The notes beneath the pieces are model-generated. The model saw only the letters and a list, made by a program, of their open reading frames with translations. It made no database searches and was not told the origin of the DNA. The translations under genes and the position numbers were made by a program. From Burkholderiales bacterium (GTDB lineage: Bacteria > Pseudomonadota > Gammaproteobacteria > Burkholderiales > Burkholderiaceae_E): a stretch of DNA of 64,000 nt. Where the stretch lies: the NCBI GenBank assembly GCA_947487165.1, contig CANKWX010000003.1:1-64000 (forward strand), written 5' to 3'. Positions 17,945-27,223 of this stretch are shown here, one piece after another; the stretch's first letter is position 1; every line of letters starts with the position of its first letter.

Positions 17945-19917
17945 TCCGCATCCGCAACATCAGCCTCGGGCGCGGCAGCCGCATGCTGCTGCGCGATGCG
18001 AGCGCCGCCATCTCCCCGGGCGAGCGAGTTGCCCTGATCGGCGACAACGGCAGCGGTAAATCCACCCTGCTCGGCGCGCTGGCCGGCGAGATCGGCCTGG
18101 ATGGCGGCGACATCGATGCGCCGCCGATGTGCATCGCACGACTGGCCCAATCGATGCCCAAGGGCGAACAGCCGGCCTGGCGTTTCGTACTCGAGGCCGA
18201 TGCTGCGCTGATGCAGGCCGAAGCCTCACTCGAGCGGGCGCAAGCCAGCGACGACGGTCATGCAATTGCCCAGGCCCATGATGACTGGCTCAACTGCGAT
18301 GGCCCATCGGCCGATGCCCGTGCCCGCGAACTGCTGCACGGTCTGGGCTTTTCGCCGCAGGATGCCGAGCAGGCAGTCGACCGTTTCAGCGGCGGCTGGA
18401 AGATGCGACTCAATCTGGCCCGTGCGCTCATGGCGCCGTCCGATCTGCTGCTGCTCGATGAGCCGACCAACCATCTCGACCTCGATGCGGTGTTATGGCT
18501 CGAGCGTCGCCTGATGCGCCTTGACGCTACCCTGATCGTGGTCTCGCACGATCGCGATTTTCTCGACCGGGTGGCCACCGCCACCCTGCATCTCGATCAG
18601 GCCCAGCTCGTGCGCTATACCGGCGGCTATTCAGCCTGCGAATTGGCGCGTGCCGAGCGGGCCGCGCAGCGCGAGCGGGCGGTCATCACGCAGCAGGCGC
18701 GCATCGCTCACCTGCACTCCTTCGTCGAACGTTTTCGCGCCAAGGCCACCAAGGCCAAGCAGGCGCAAAGTCGCCTCAAGGCGCTCGAGCGAATCGAGGT
18801 GCTCGCGCCGCTTCGCCAGACGCGAGGCATCGACTTCGACTTTGCATCGGTCGGCGATTGCCCCGATCCGCTGGTACGCATGGACGCGGTTCAAGTCGGC
18901 TATCCGGCCGACGACGAAGGCCCGGGTCGGGTCGTGATCGAGGCCGCCTCGATGACCGTGGGCCGCGGCTCGCGAATCGGCGTGCTCGGTCGCAATGGCG
19001 CCGGCAAGACCACGCTGATCCGCACTGCGGTCGGCGAGCTCGCAGCCCTGGCGGGAGATCTGCAGCGCGCGCGCAGCGTAAGGGTCGGCTACTTCGCGCA
19101 GCAGCAGGTCGACGCCCTGAGAGCCAACGACTCGGCACTCGCTCACATGCAGCGCCTGGCACCCACCGAGCGCGAGCAGGTGCTGCGCGACTGGCTGGGG
19201 CGCTTTGGCTTCGGCGGCGAGGATGCCACCCGCCCGGTCGGGCCGATGTCGGGTGGCGAGCGCGCCCGGGTGGCGCTCGCGATGCTGGTCTGGGGCAAGC
19301 CGCAGCTGCTGGTGCTGGACGAGCCGACCAACCATCTCGATGCCAACACCCGCGACGCGCTGGCCGATGCGCTGGCCGAATTCGACGGCGCGCTGCTGCT
19401 GGTCTCGCACGACCGCTACCTGCTTCGGGCGACAGTCGATCAGTTCGTGCGGGTGGCCGACGGCAGCGTGTCGGCCTTCGATGGCGATCTCGAGGACTAT
19501 GCGCAGTGGCTGATCCAGCGCCCCAACGCCGGGCCGCCTTCCGCGGCTGTCGATCCGCATGCTGTTGCCCAGACCGATGCCGGCAATCCTCAGGCACGCC
19601 GGTCGGCGGATGGCGGCTCAGCCACCCGACGAGATGATCGCCGCATCGCCGCAGAACAACGCAGCCAGCTGGCCGCGCAGCGACGCCCTCTTCAGCGTCG
19701 GCTCGAGTCGATCGAAACCACGCTGGCCGGCGCTGAAGCAAGGCTCACGCAGATCGATCAGCTTCTTGCCGAACCCGATGCCTACAAGGATCCTGCTGCG
19801 GCGTCGGCGTTGGCCCGCGAGCGCAGCACGCTGGCACAACAGCGCGAACAGCTCGAAGAAACCTGGATCGATCTGAGCAGCCAGATCGAGGCACTGGATC
19901 AGGGCAACGCGGCCTGA
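17941..19917 (+). CDS. yheS: ABC-F family ATPase YheS
   Basis: Duplicated, membrane-free ABC ATPase of the ABC-F group, whose members act on ribosomes. The 658-residue product starts at GTG and matches YheS along its length. NBD1 has GDNGSGKST and FSGGWKMRLNLARAL, then LLDEPTNHLDLDAVLWLE. The P-site tRNA interaction motif linker has RFRAKATKAKQAQSRLKALE. NBD2 has GRNGAGKTT and SGGERARVALAMLVW. A charged coiled-coil tail follows. YheS has been linked to rescue of ribosomes stalled by nascent chains in E. coli; that role is carried over here by similarity only. Confidence 0.93.
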
Positions 19918-19931
19918 GTCGCCCAGGCGGC

Positions 19932-19950
19932 GCTCGCCCCGAGGGCGAGC
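19932..19950. terminator. Hairpin between convergent yheS and GST genes
   Basis: A perfect 8-bp stem GCTCGCCC / GGGCGAGC with a CGA loop lies in the 73-bp gap between convergent stops. There is no T-run on either side, so it is at best a weak bidirectional terminator or a 3'-end stabiliser. Confidence 0.4.
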
Positions 19951-19990
19951 CGGCCAGCCGCCACGATCTGCTGCCCTGCAACCGTGACCT

Positions 19991-20641
19991 TCAGCGCTTG
20001 GCCATCTGCGCCCGCAGTTCGGCATTGGCCTTTCGATCGGCCATCACCTTGACCACCGAGGCACGCTGCGACATTTCCTTGACGTAGTCGCGTGCTGGCG
20101 AAGCGGCCAGCGGGTCGTCGCCCCAGACGGCTTTGGCTGCCTGCGAAATCAGCGGCAGACTGACGATTGCCGCACAGTCGGCCACCGTAAAGGTGTCACC
20201 CGCCACATAGGGCGAAAACTTCGCGAGCTTCAGAAATGCGCCGACATTGCGCTCAAGCTCCTTGCGGGTGGCATCGATCACCGACTGCTCGACCGTGCCG
20301 CCGAAAAAGGCCTGCGAATAGACACGGCGTGCGACCAGCTCGAGGTGCAGTTCGAGATAGACGATCAGCTCGCGCACTTTCGCGCGCGCAAAGGGATCAG
20401 ACGGCCACAGCGACGGCGAGGGCTGCAGATCCTCGATGTATTCCATGATGACCGCCGACTCGCTCAGGGGGCCATGCGGCGTGCGGATGAACGGGACCTT
20501 GCCAAGCGGACTTTCGGCGAGTGTCGCCTCGTCCTTGGTCGCCCAGTTGAGCTCTTCTTCAAACGGCATGCCCTTCTCGAGCAGTGCAATCTTGACCTTG
20601 TTGTAATAATTGCTGATCGCGAAACCGCAAAGGGTGATCAT
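19991..20641 (-). CDS. Glutathione S-transferase family protein
   Basis: Cytosolic GST of 216 residues. The N-terminal thioredoxin-like domain runs LCGFAISNYYNKVKIALLEKG, then SPLGKVPFI, the cis-Pro loop that holds glutathione, and LSESAVIMEYIED, the usual gamma-glutamyl contact. An all-helical C-terminal domain ends the protein, with the N-capping motif YVAGDTFTVADCAAI. The substrate is unknown. A good ribosome-binding site (AGGAGA) precedes the ATG. It is monocistronic between two oppositely placed stops. Confidence 0.9.
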   Translation of the reverse strand: MITLCGFAISNYYNKVKIALLEKGMPFEEELNWATKDEATLAESPLGKVPFIRTPHGPLSESAVIMEYIEDLQPSPSLWPSDPFARAKVRELIVYLELHLELVARRVYSQAFFGGTVEQSVIDATRKELERNVGAFLKLAKFSPYVAGDTFTVADCAAIVSLPLISQAAKAVWGDDPLAASPARDYVKEMSQRASVVKVMADRKANAELRAQMAKR

Positions 20642-20742
20642 TTTCTGATGTCTCCTGTCTGATCAATCGGTTGGAAAAAGCTTGGAAAACGCAAAACCCA
20701 AGGGTACACAAGTTCGACGGGTCGTCGGCTCCGGCCGGGCGC

Positions 20743-22908
20743 TCACCATCCGAAGAGCCCGGTCCTGACAAGTGCCAGACAAACCGCCCAACCCGCCACG
20801 ACCAGCAGTGTGTAGTACAGCCGTCCCAATTTGCTGCGCGCCTGGTGCCGCCAGATCTGCATCATCGCAAGCGTCATCAGCAGCATCGATGCCGCAGAGG
20901 GCAGCAGCCACCAGGTCAGCGACTTCACGCCCATCGGCAGTGCCCCAACCAGCAGCAAAAACTGGTTGCGACCGATCTCGCCGGCCAGCTGCCGCAACGC
21001 AAACAGCAGAAAACCGAGTAGCGTCAGGCCGGCAAGCACCGGTATCCAGGGTGCCGCCGCCAGCAAGCGCCCCGCCCAGCCCTGCGGGGGCTGCCAGGTG
21101 CGCGCCCGAAAGACCCGCACGATCTCGGTGACGCTGTATACCGGAATCGCGCTAAAGAGCAGCAGCAGCGCGACACCGACCACCACCGCCGGCCCGGCCA
21201 ATGCCGCCAGGTGCTCCTGAATGCTCGCGCTGGCGCTCGCGTTGCCTCGGCGCACCGGCAGGCTCACCAATTGATCGGGCGTGTAGAACACCGGGGCTGC
21301 CTCGCTGGCACACGCCGCTTGCGCTCGCGCCTCAGGGTTGTCGAGGAAGTCCGAAATCAGGCGGTTGGCGCAGGGCAGCAAGAAGGCCTGACCGTGGGCG
21401 CCGCGGGCAAAGGTGACCGACTGAGCGCGCGACAGATGACTGGCCACCCGCTGAGCATGAGCAGGCGGCGTGATCGGATCGAAGCTGCCCGACATCAGCA
21501 GGGTCGGGATATCGGAGCGCACCGGCTCGAGCAAGGATTTGTCGAGCAGCCCGATGCCCCAGTTCCGACAGATCTCCAGGATCTGCTTGCCATCTTGGGC
21601 CGCTTCATCAGCCAGTCGCTTGATCACGCCCGGAAACTTCAATGCCGCGTCAGGTGTATCGCCGTACTCCGAGCAGACCACCGCCAGGTACATGCCGTCG
21701 GCCATGTCACTGCGCGAGGCCTGCATCAGCTGAACAAAATTGATCGCGAAGCTGTAGTCACCCCGCTCGGCGCGCTCGATGATGTAGGGCACCAGAGGCA
21801 CGGCCTCACGCGAGTAGATCGACTGATAGAGCGCGCCGTCGAGGTCGCGACCGCTCATGGTGTCGGCTTGCGCAGCAGGGCTGGCAGCGCGGGGCTTGCC
21901 GAGCAGAGGGCCGGCCGGACCCGGTAGCGCCACCGGCGATTGATCGAGCTTGTCCAGCAAGGCGAGATAGCGATCACCGAGTCCCGGATAGGCAAGGTTG
22001 CAGGACTCGGACTCGCGACAGGCGCTTGCGAACTCCTGCATGATCCGCTGCTTGACCACCGGCACATCAGTCACCAGGCTGAATCCCAGCGGCACCACCG
22101 CATCGAGAATCACCGCCCGCAAATGCTGCGGGCGCTCGCGCATCAGGAACTGACCCAGCTCGGTACCGTAGGACACACCGTAGAAATTGAATTTTTCGTA
22201 GCCCAGTGCCGCTCGGATCGCATCGGCATCGCGTGCATTCTCGAGCGAGTTGAACGCCGACAGATCCCCGGCTTCGGCTTGCAGACGTTTGCCGCACTGC
22301 GCAAGCGCCTCGCGTTCCCGTTCGGGCGTGGCGTTCGCCGGCAATTTCGTGGTCTCGCGGCACTGCAGTCGCGGCTGCGAAAAGTAAGTGCCACGCTGGT
22401 CCCACAGCACCAGATCCCGATTGAGGACGGGCCGCTTTGCCTGATCGGCCAGTAGCACCTGCGCAAAACCACCGATCGTCGAGCCGCCGGGCCCGCCCTG
22501 GGCAAGAAAGAGCGGGTCAGGCTTTCGATTGATCTGGTCTGCCGCCGGGATCAGGACCACCGCAAGCCGGATACGAGGCGACTCGGTCTTGCCGTGACGC
22601 AATGGCACCGAGACATAGCCACAAAGCGCCTCGTCTTCCCATTTATCGAGCTTGAAGATTCCGCAGTCTTCCGGCGACCAGTCGGCGCTGAAGCCGGCAT
22701 CGCGGGCGCGATTGTTCGCGGCTGCGGTGGCAGGCTGCCCGGCCAGAACGAGCAAGCCCAGGAGGGTCGCCAGGATCGCCGGGAATAGCCTCGCCAAGCG
22801 GGCCGACGCGGCTGGTTCGCCCACGCGCCCGGGTCGCAGGCCGCCTGCCCAGGCCCCGCCAGGCGGACGGGTGCGCGGACTGATTCGCTGTCGGTTGACC
22901 ATCAACAC
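20743..22908 (-). CDS. Exported alpha/beta hydrolase (tripeptidyl-aminopeptidase-like) with C-terminal membrane domain
   Basis: A 721-residue serine hydrolase. A long Arg-rich leader is followed by the hydrophobic stretch FPAILATLLGLLVLAG and an Ala-rich cleavage region, so it is probably exported. The catalytic domain has the oxyanion segment FLAQGGPGGST, LWDQRGTYFSQP, the nucleophile elbow GVSYGTELG, the acid in SGSFDPITPP and the His in ARGAHGQAF. This is the arrangement of proline-iminopeptidase/SlpD-like TAP hydrolases. The last 160 or so residues form four or five membrane helices, which is not usual for the family. The start is GTG at 22908 or ATG at 22902 behind AAGGAG. Substrate unknown; peptide hydrolysis is inferred. 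Confidence 0.85.
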   Translation of the reverse strand: MLMVNRQRISPRTRPPGGAWAGGLRPGRVGEPAASARLARLFPAILATLLGLLVLAGQPATAAANNRARDAGFSADWSPEDCGIFKLDKWEDEALCGYVSVPLRHGKTESPRIRLAVVLIPAADQINRKPDPLFLAQGGPGGSTIGGFAQVLLADQAKRPVLNRDLVLWDQRGTYFSQPRLQCRETTKLPANATPEREREALAQCGKRLQAEAGDLSAFNSLENARDADAIRAALGYEKFNFYGVSYGTELGQFLMRERPQHLRAVILDAVVPLGFSLVTDVPVVKQRIMQEFASACRESESCNLAYPGLGDRYLALLDKLDQSPVALPGPAGPLLGKPRAASPAAQADTMSGRDLDGALYQSIYSREAVPLVPYIIERAERGDYSFAINFVQLMQASRSDMADGMYLAVVCSEYGDTPDAALKFPGVIKRLADEAAQDGKQILEICRNWGIGLLDKSLLEPVRSDIPTLLMSGSFDPITPPAHAQRVASHLSRAQSVTFARGAHGQAFLLPCANRLISDFLDNPEARAQAACASEAAPVFYTPDQLVSLPVRRGNASASASIQEHLAALAGPAVVVGVALLLLFSAIPVYSVTEIVRVFRARTWQPPQGWAGRLLAAAPWIPVLAGLTLLGFLLFALRQLAGEIGRNQFLLLVGALPMGVKSLTWWLLPSAASMLLMTLAMMQIWRHQARSKLGRLYYTLLVVAGWAVCLALVRTGLFGW

Positions 22909-23197
22909 GGCTGCTCCTTTTTTGTCGAAAGCGTGGCTTACGCCACACGATTTGGCGCAGTGTCACACGCCGAGTTTTCAGCGAAAAAAACCGCGTGTCA
23001 TTTCCGGCAATTGCACCCCGACGCAGCCTTGATACCGATCAATCCATTCGAGAAGGGAATCACCCCCGAAGTCGGATTGCGGCGCTGAGCTTTGCCGGCT
23101 TGTGATCGAAATGGCCTGTCGTGGCCCACCCGATCAGCCGCCTCGCAGCTGCCTGCCAGGCCACGATTGCCCGAGCCGCCAGCCATCCTCGTCAAGG
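22909..23197. other. Intergenic region between divergent genes
   Basis: About 290 bases separate the hydrolase and the hydroxyacyl-CoA dehydrogenase. It holds a small inverted repeat GTGGC-TTAC-GCCAC (22933-22946) near the hydrolase start and A/T-rich patches that could be promoter parts. I see no coding remnant or RNA gene. Confidence 0.5.
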
Positions 23198-23203
23198 TAC
23201 AAT
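23198..23203 (+). promoter_or_regulatory. -10 element of the hydroxyacyl-CoA dehydrogenase
   Basis: TACAAT lies 7 bases before the ATG at 23211. Transcription starting at the normal distance from a -10 would begin at or next to the start codon, giving a leaderless or near-leaderless mRNA. No convincing -35 at 16-18 bp. Confidence 0.5.
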
Positions 23204-23210
23204 CGTCCGG

Positions 23211-24758
23211 ATGAGAACAGTTGAGACAGCAGTGATCGGTGTCGTCGGCGCCGGCGCAATGGGACGGGGTATCGCGCAGCTTTTCGCGCAGGCGGGTCAC
23301 AGGGTCCTTTTGCATGACGCTGCACCCGGCGCGGCGATGGCAGCACATGCCTCGGTCGCCGAGGCCATCGGCAAGCTGGCCGACAAAGGCAAGATCACCC
23401 GCGAGGCATTCGACGACACGCTGGCACGTCTGCAGCCGGTCGATGCGCTCGCCGAGCTTGCATCCGCCGATGTCGTGATCGAAGCCATCATCGAAGACCT
23501 GGCAGTCAAAAAGCGCCTGTTTGCCGAACTCGAAAGTCTTGTTGCCCCCGATGCGGTGCTGGTCTCCAACACCTCCTCGCTGTCGGTGACCGCGATTGCA
23601 TCGGCATGCCGCCATCCCGAGCGGGTCGCCGGCTATCACTTCTTCAACCCGGTTCCCTTGATGAAGGTGGTTGAGGTCATCCGCGGCGCCCGCACTGCAA
23701 GCGCCACCGTCGAGACCCTGCTCGCCCTCACCCGACACACCGGGCACGCACCGGTCATTGCCCAGGACGCTCCGGGCTTCCTGATCAATCATGCCGGCCG
23801 CGGTTATGGCACCGAAGCCCTGAAGCTGGTCGGCGAAGGCGTGACCGACCCCTATACCGTCGATCGCATCATGCGCGAGCAGGTCAATTTTGGTGGTGCA
23901 GGCTTCAAGCTCGGCCCCTTTGAACTGCTCGATCTGACTGGCCTTGATGTCTCGCATCCGGTCATGGAATCAATCTACCGGCAGTTCTATGACGAGCCGC
24001 GGTTTCGCCCTTCGGCACTGGCCGCGCAGCGCGTTGCAGGCGGCCTGCTCGGGCGCAAGACCGGCGAAGGCTTTTATCGCCACGAAGCCGGCCAGCAGAT
24101 TGCGGTACCTGAAACCGAGCCGCCCGCGCTCGCCGGACCTGCCCCTTTTTCGCGCGTCTGGGTGGCGCCTGGCCCACAGCGTTCGGCCCTTTGCGAACTG
24201 GTGGCGGCGCTCGGCGCGCCGCTCGACAATCACGACGCCCCTGGCGCAGACAGCCTGGTGCTGATCGCACCGCTTGGCATCGATGCCACGGCCACCGTCA
24301 GCGAAGCCCGTCTGCCCCCCGAGCGCTGCATTGCGATCGACACGCTCTTTCCCTTCGGCGCAAAAGCCTGCCGGCGCCGTGTTCTGATGGCGACGCCAGC
24401 CACCGATCCGATGCTGGCGATCGCCGCACAGCGACTCTTCATGGCCGACGGCGCCCGTGCCAGCCTGTTGCGCGACAGCACCGGCTTCGTTGCCCAGCGC
24501 ATCGTGGCCATGATGGTTGCGGTGTCGTGCGAGATCGCGCAGCAGCGCATCGCCGATCCGGCCGACATCGACCTCGCCGTCAGGCTCGGCCTCGGCTATC
24601 CGATGGGTCCGCTGTCGATGGGCGACGCACTTGGCGCGGCCACCATCGCACAAGTGCTGACCGGCATTCATTCGGTCACCGCCGACCCCCGTTACCGGCC
24701 CAGCCTGTGGTTGCGTCGCCGCGCGCAGCTTGGCTTGTCGCTGCTTCAGGGCGACTGA
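23211..24758 (+). CDS. 3-hydroxyacyl-CoA dehydrogenase (PaaH/HbdA-like, two C-terminal modules)
   Basis: NAD-dependent oxidation of 3-hydroxyacyl-CoA, as in fatty-acid or aromatic-CoA degradation. The 515-residue product opens with VIGVVGAGAMGRGIAQLFAQ, the dinucleotide fold. It continues with the NTSSLSVTAIA segment and YHFFNPVPLMKVVEVIRG, which holds the catalytic His. The 3HCDH C-terminal domain is present twice (about 190-285 and 410-510), as in PaaH-type enzymes. The ATG was chosen because the protein then begins just before the fold; the frame is open for 30 more codons upstream without homology. The APH-like kinase gene follows. Confidence 0.9.
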   Translation: MRTVETAVIGVVGAGAMGRGIAQLFAQAGHRVLLHDAAPGAAMAAHASVAEAIGKLADKGKITREAFDDTLARLQPVDALAELASADVVIEAIIEDLAVKKRLFAELESLVAPDAVLVSNTSSLSVTAIASACRHPERVAGYHFFNPVPLMKVVEVIRGARTASATVETLLALTRHTGHAPVIAQDAPGFLINHAGRGYGTEALKLVGEGVTDPYTVDRIMREQVNFGGAGFKLGPFELLDLTGLDVSHPVMESIYRQFYDEPRFRPSALAAQRVAGGLLGRKTGEGFYRHEAGQQIAVPETEPPALAGPAPFSRVWVAPGPQRSALCELVAALGAPLDNHDAPGADSLVLIAPLGIDATATVSEARLPPERCIAIDTLFPFGAKACRRRVLMATPATDPMLAIAAQRLFMADGARASLLRDSTGFVAQRIVAMMVAVSCEIAQQRIADPADIDLAVRLGLGYPMGPLSMGDALGAATIAQVLTGIHSVTADPRYRPSLWLRRRAQLGLSLLQGD

Positions 24759-24816
24759 GCAGCCCGACCCGGCAACGCCGCAACCGGCCCGGTTTATTCA
24801 TCTGGATGGAGACAGC

Positions 24817-25887
24817 ATGAGCAGCGAGAACCACGACAGCAACATCGGGACCCAGGCGGTCTCTGAGCGCCAGCGATTCGATGTCGGCGCACTTGAGGCC
24901 TGGATGCGCGACCATGTCGAAGGCTTTCGCGGGCCGGTCACGGTCGAGCAGTTCAAGGGCGGACAGTCAAACCCGACCTTCAAGCTGACCACCCCCGGCC
25001 ACAGCTATGTCATGCGATCAAAGCCCGGGCCAGCCGCAAAGCTGCTGCCCTCGGCGCATGCCGTCGAACGTGAATTCCGTGTGCTTTCTGCACTCGCCGA
25101 TACCGATGTGCCGGTGGCGCGAGTCTATGGCTTGTGCGAAGACGAAGGCGTGATCGGGCGTGCTTTTTACATCATGGATTGCGTCGATGGCCGCGTGCTC
25201 TGGGACCAATCCCTGCCCGGCCTGTCGAATGCCGAGCGCGGCCAGATCTACGACGAAATGAACCGGATCATGGCCGCGCTGCACAACGTCGACATCGCCC
25301 GCGTCGGGCTCACCGACTTCGGCAAACCGGGCAACTACTTCGCACGCCAGATCGGGCGCTGGTCCAAGCAGTATCAGCTGTCGCAGACCGAAAAGATCGA
25401 CGAAATGGATGAACTGCTTGCGTGGCTGCCCTCGCACATTCCCGAAGGCGACGAGAACTCGATCGTGCATGGCGACTATCGCCTCGACAACATGATCTTC
25501 GATCACCATCAGCCTAAGGTGCTGGCAGTGCTCGATTGGGAGCTGGCCACGATCGGTCATCCGCTGGCCGACTTCTCCTATCACTGCATGAGCTGGCATA
25601 TTCCGCCCGGTCAGTTCCGCGGGATTGCAGGCATCGACATTGCAGCGCTGGGCATTCCGTCCGAGGTCGAGTACATCCGACGCTATTGCGAGCGCACGAA
25701 TCGCAGCGACATCGGTCACTGGGATTTTTATCTGGCTTACAACGCATTTCGACTGGCCGCCATTTTGCAGGGCATCGTCAAACGCGCACTCGATGGCACT
25801 GCCTCGAGCCCGCAAGCGCTCGACCAGGCCAAGCGCGTCAGGCCGCTTGCTCAGATTGCCTGGGCGGCTGCGCAGAAGGTGCGTTGA
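24817..25887 (+). CDS. Aminoglycoside-phosphotransferase-like kinase (ACAD10/11-type phosphotransferase family)
   Basis: Kinase-fold protein of 356 residues, start set by GGAGA 4 bases before the ATG. It has VEQFKGGQSNPTFKL (nucleotide loop), the YVMRSKP lysine, the catalytic loop HGDYRLDNMIF and the metal-binding AVLDWELATIGHPLADFSY. This type occurs beside acyl-CoA enzymes and as the N-terminal half of human ACAD10/11, which phosphorylate 4-hydroxyacyl-CoA. Its place directly after a hydroxyacyl-CoA dehydrogenase fits acyl-CoA catabolism rather than antibiotic resistance. The substrate is inferred from context. Confidence 0.87.
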   Translation: MSSENHDSNIGTQAVSERQRFDVGALEAWMRDHVEGFRGPVTVEQFKGGQSNPTFKLTTPGHSYVMRSKPGPAAKLLPSAHAVEREFRVLSALADTDVPVARVYGLCEDEGVIGRAFYIMDCVDGRVLWDQSLPGLSNAERGQIYDEMNRIMAALHNVDIARVGLTDFGKPGNYFARQIGRWSKQYQLSQTEKIDEMDELLAWLPSHIPEGDENSIVHGDYRLDNMIFDHHQPKVLAVLDWELATIGHPLADFSYHCMSWHIPPGQFRGIAGIDIAALGIPSEVEYIRRYCERTNRSDIGHWDFYLAYNAFRLAAILQGIVKRALDGTASSPQALDQAKRVRPLAQIAWAAAQKVR

Positions 25888-25954
25888 CACCAGTCCGGCC
25901 AAGCAACGCCCCCGGCAGACTGAGGTCTGCCCAACCTCATGGAGTGCTGCAACG

Positions 25955-26647
25955 ATGATCGACGTCTATTCATGGGCCACACCAAATGGCCACAAGGTCC
26001 ACATCATGCTCGAGGAGTGCGGGCTGCCCTATGCCGCACACGCCGTCGACATCAGCGCTGGCGAACAGTTCTCGCCCGAGTTTCTGGCGATCAGCCCGAA
26101 TAACCGGATTCCTGCGATCACCGATCCTGATGGTCCCGACGGCGAGCCGATCTCGCTCTTCGAGTCCGGCGCCATCCTGCTCTATCTGGCCGGCAAGACC
26201 GGACGATTTCTGCCCCGCTCCACCCGGGGCAAATATCAGGCGCTGCAGTGGCTGATGTTCCAGATGGCCAGTGTCGGACCGATGCTCGGCCAGACCCATC
26301 ACTTCCGGGCCTATGCGCCCGAGAAGGTCGAGTACGCGATCAATCGTTTTTCCAATGAAGCCATGCGGCTTTACGGCGTGATGGACAAGCAGCTGGCCAC
26401 CAGCGACTACATCGCCGGCAAGGAATACACCATCGCCGACATGGCGGTCTGGCCGTGGCTGCGATCACATGAAAGACAGGGCATCGATCTTGGCGAATTC
26501 CCCAACGTCAAGGCCTGGTTCGAGGCCATCGGCAATCGGCCTGCGGTGCAGCGCGGGATCACCGTATTGGCCGATCGGCGCAAACCCGAGCTCGATCAGG
26601 CTGCCCGCGAAAATCTGTTTGGCAAGACGCAGTACACAAGGCGCTGA
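25955..26647 (+). CDS. Glutathione S-transferase, Nu-class/YfcG-like
   Basis: A 230-residue GST starting MIDVYSWATPNGHKVHIML, the TPNGxK active-site pattern of YfcG/YghU-type (Nu-class) enzymes, which have disulfide-reductase activity with glutathione. It continues with NNRIPAITDPDGPDG, the cis-Pro loop, and FESGAILLYLAGKTG. The helical domain contains QWLMFQMASVGPMLGQ and YTIADMAVWPWL. GGAG lies 10 bases before the ATG. It follows the kinase gene after 67 bp and may be cotranscribed. The physiological substrate is unknown. Confidence 0.91.
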   Translation: MIDVYSWATPNGHKVHIMLEECGLPYAAHAVDISAGEQFSPEFLAISPNNRIPAITDPDGPDGEPISLFESGAILLYLAGKTGRFLPRSTRGKYQALQWLMFQMASVGPMLGQTHHFRAYAPEKVEYAINRFSNEAMRLYGVMDKQLATSDYIAGKEYTIADMAVWPWLRSHERQGIDLGEFPNVKAWFEAIGNRPAVQRGITVLADRRKPELDQAARENLFGKTQYTRR

Positions 26648-26717
26648 CGATCCCTGTGATGCGCACCGCGCTGCCCGAGCCGTGCAGGAGCCCGAGCAAG
26701 GCGGGAGCGCGAAGCGT

Positions 26718-27212
26718 TTACTGCAAGGGCTGCTTGAGCGCTTCGGGCAGGGCAATCGACATCACATCGATGCCTTCGTCAGCCAGCTCCCTGGCCTCCT
26801 GCATGCTGGCCACACCACGAATGGCGCGCTCTGGCGCCTCGTTGTAGTGGATACGCCGAGCTTCCCGGGCAAAGCGATCGCCGACATCCTCGGTGCTGGC
26901 GATCAGCTTGCGAGCCATCTCGATCAGGCGCGCCTGAAGCTCGCGCGGATCGACCGGAGCCCCCTGCGATTCGCCAGTGCCCTGGGCCTTTGCCGCCACA
27001 CTGCGTTCGCTGCTGGGGCGATCGCCGATGGGTCGCTCGCCGGCGCCCGACAGATTCAGGCGCGGCGCCGATGGCATGCGCCGAATGCTGGTACTGGCGC
27101 ACATCGGACACTCGATCAGATGGCGAGCCAGTTGCGTGTCATAGTCCTGCGCCGACCCGAACCAGCCTTCAAAGGCATGGTCGTGTTCGCAGGCGAGATC
27201 GAAGACTTTCAT
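26718..27212 (-). CDS. DUF1178 family protein
   Basis: Short protein of unknown function, 164 residues, beginning MKVFDLACEHDHAFEGWFGS, the conserved N-terminus of DUF1178. Likely metal ligands are C8 with H10 or H12, and the pair C35-x-x-C38 in ECPMCAS, making a small zinc-ribbon-like head. A charged linker follows, then the conserved C-terminal helix region EARRIHYNEAPERAIRG. No SD is visible. Its start codon is only 11 bp from the divergent mnmH start. Confidence 0.88.
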   Translation of the reverse strand: MKVFDLACEHDHAFEGWFGSAQDYDTQLARHLIECPMCASTSIRRMPSAPRLNLSGAGERPIGDRPSSERSVAAKAQGTGESQGAPVDPRELQARLIEMARKLIASTEDVGDRFAREARRIHYNEAPERAIRGVASMQEARELADEGIDVMSIALPEALKQPLQ

Positions 27213-27223
27213 GGACGCCAAAA

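Noticed and set aside
24817-25887. APH-like kinase as an antibiotic-resistance gene
   Set aside because: Sequence is of the ACAD10/11-type branch and sits with acyl-CoA and glutathione enzymes; no resistance or mobile context.
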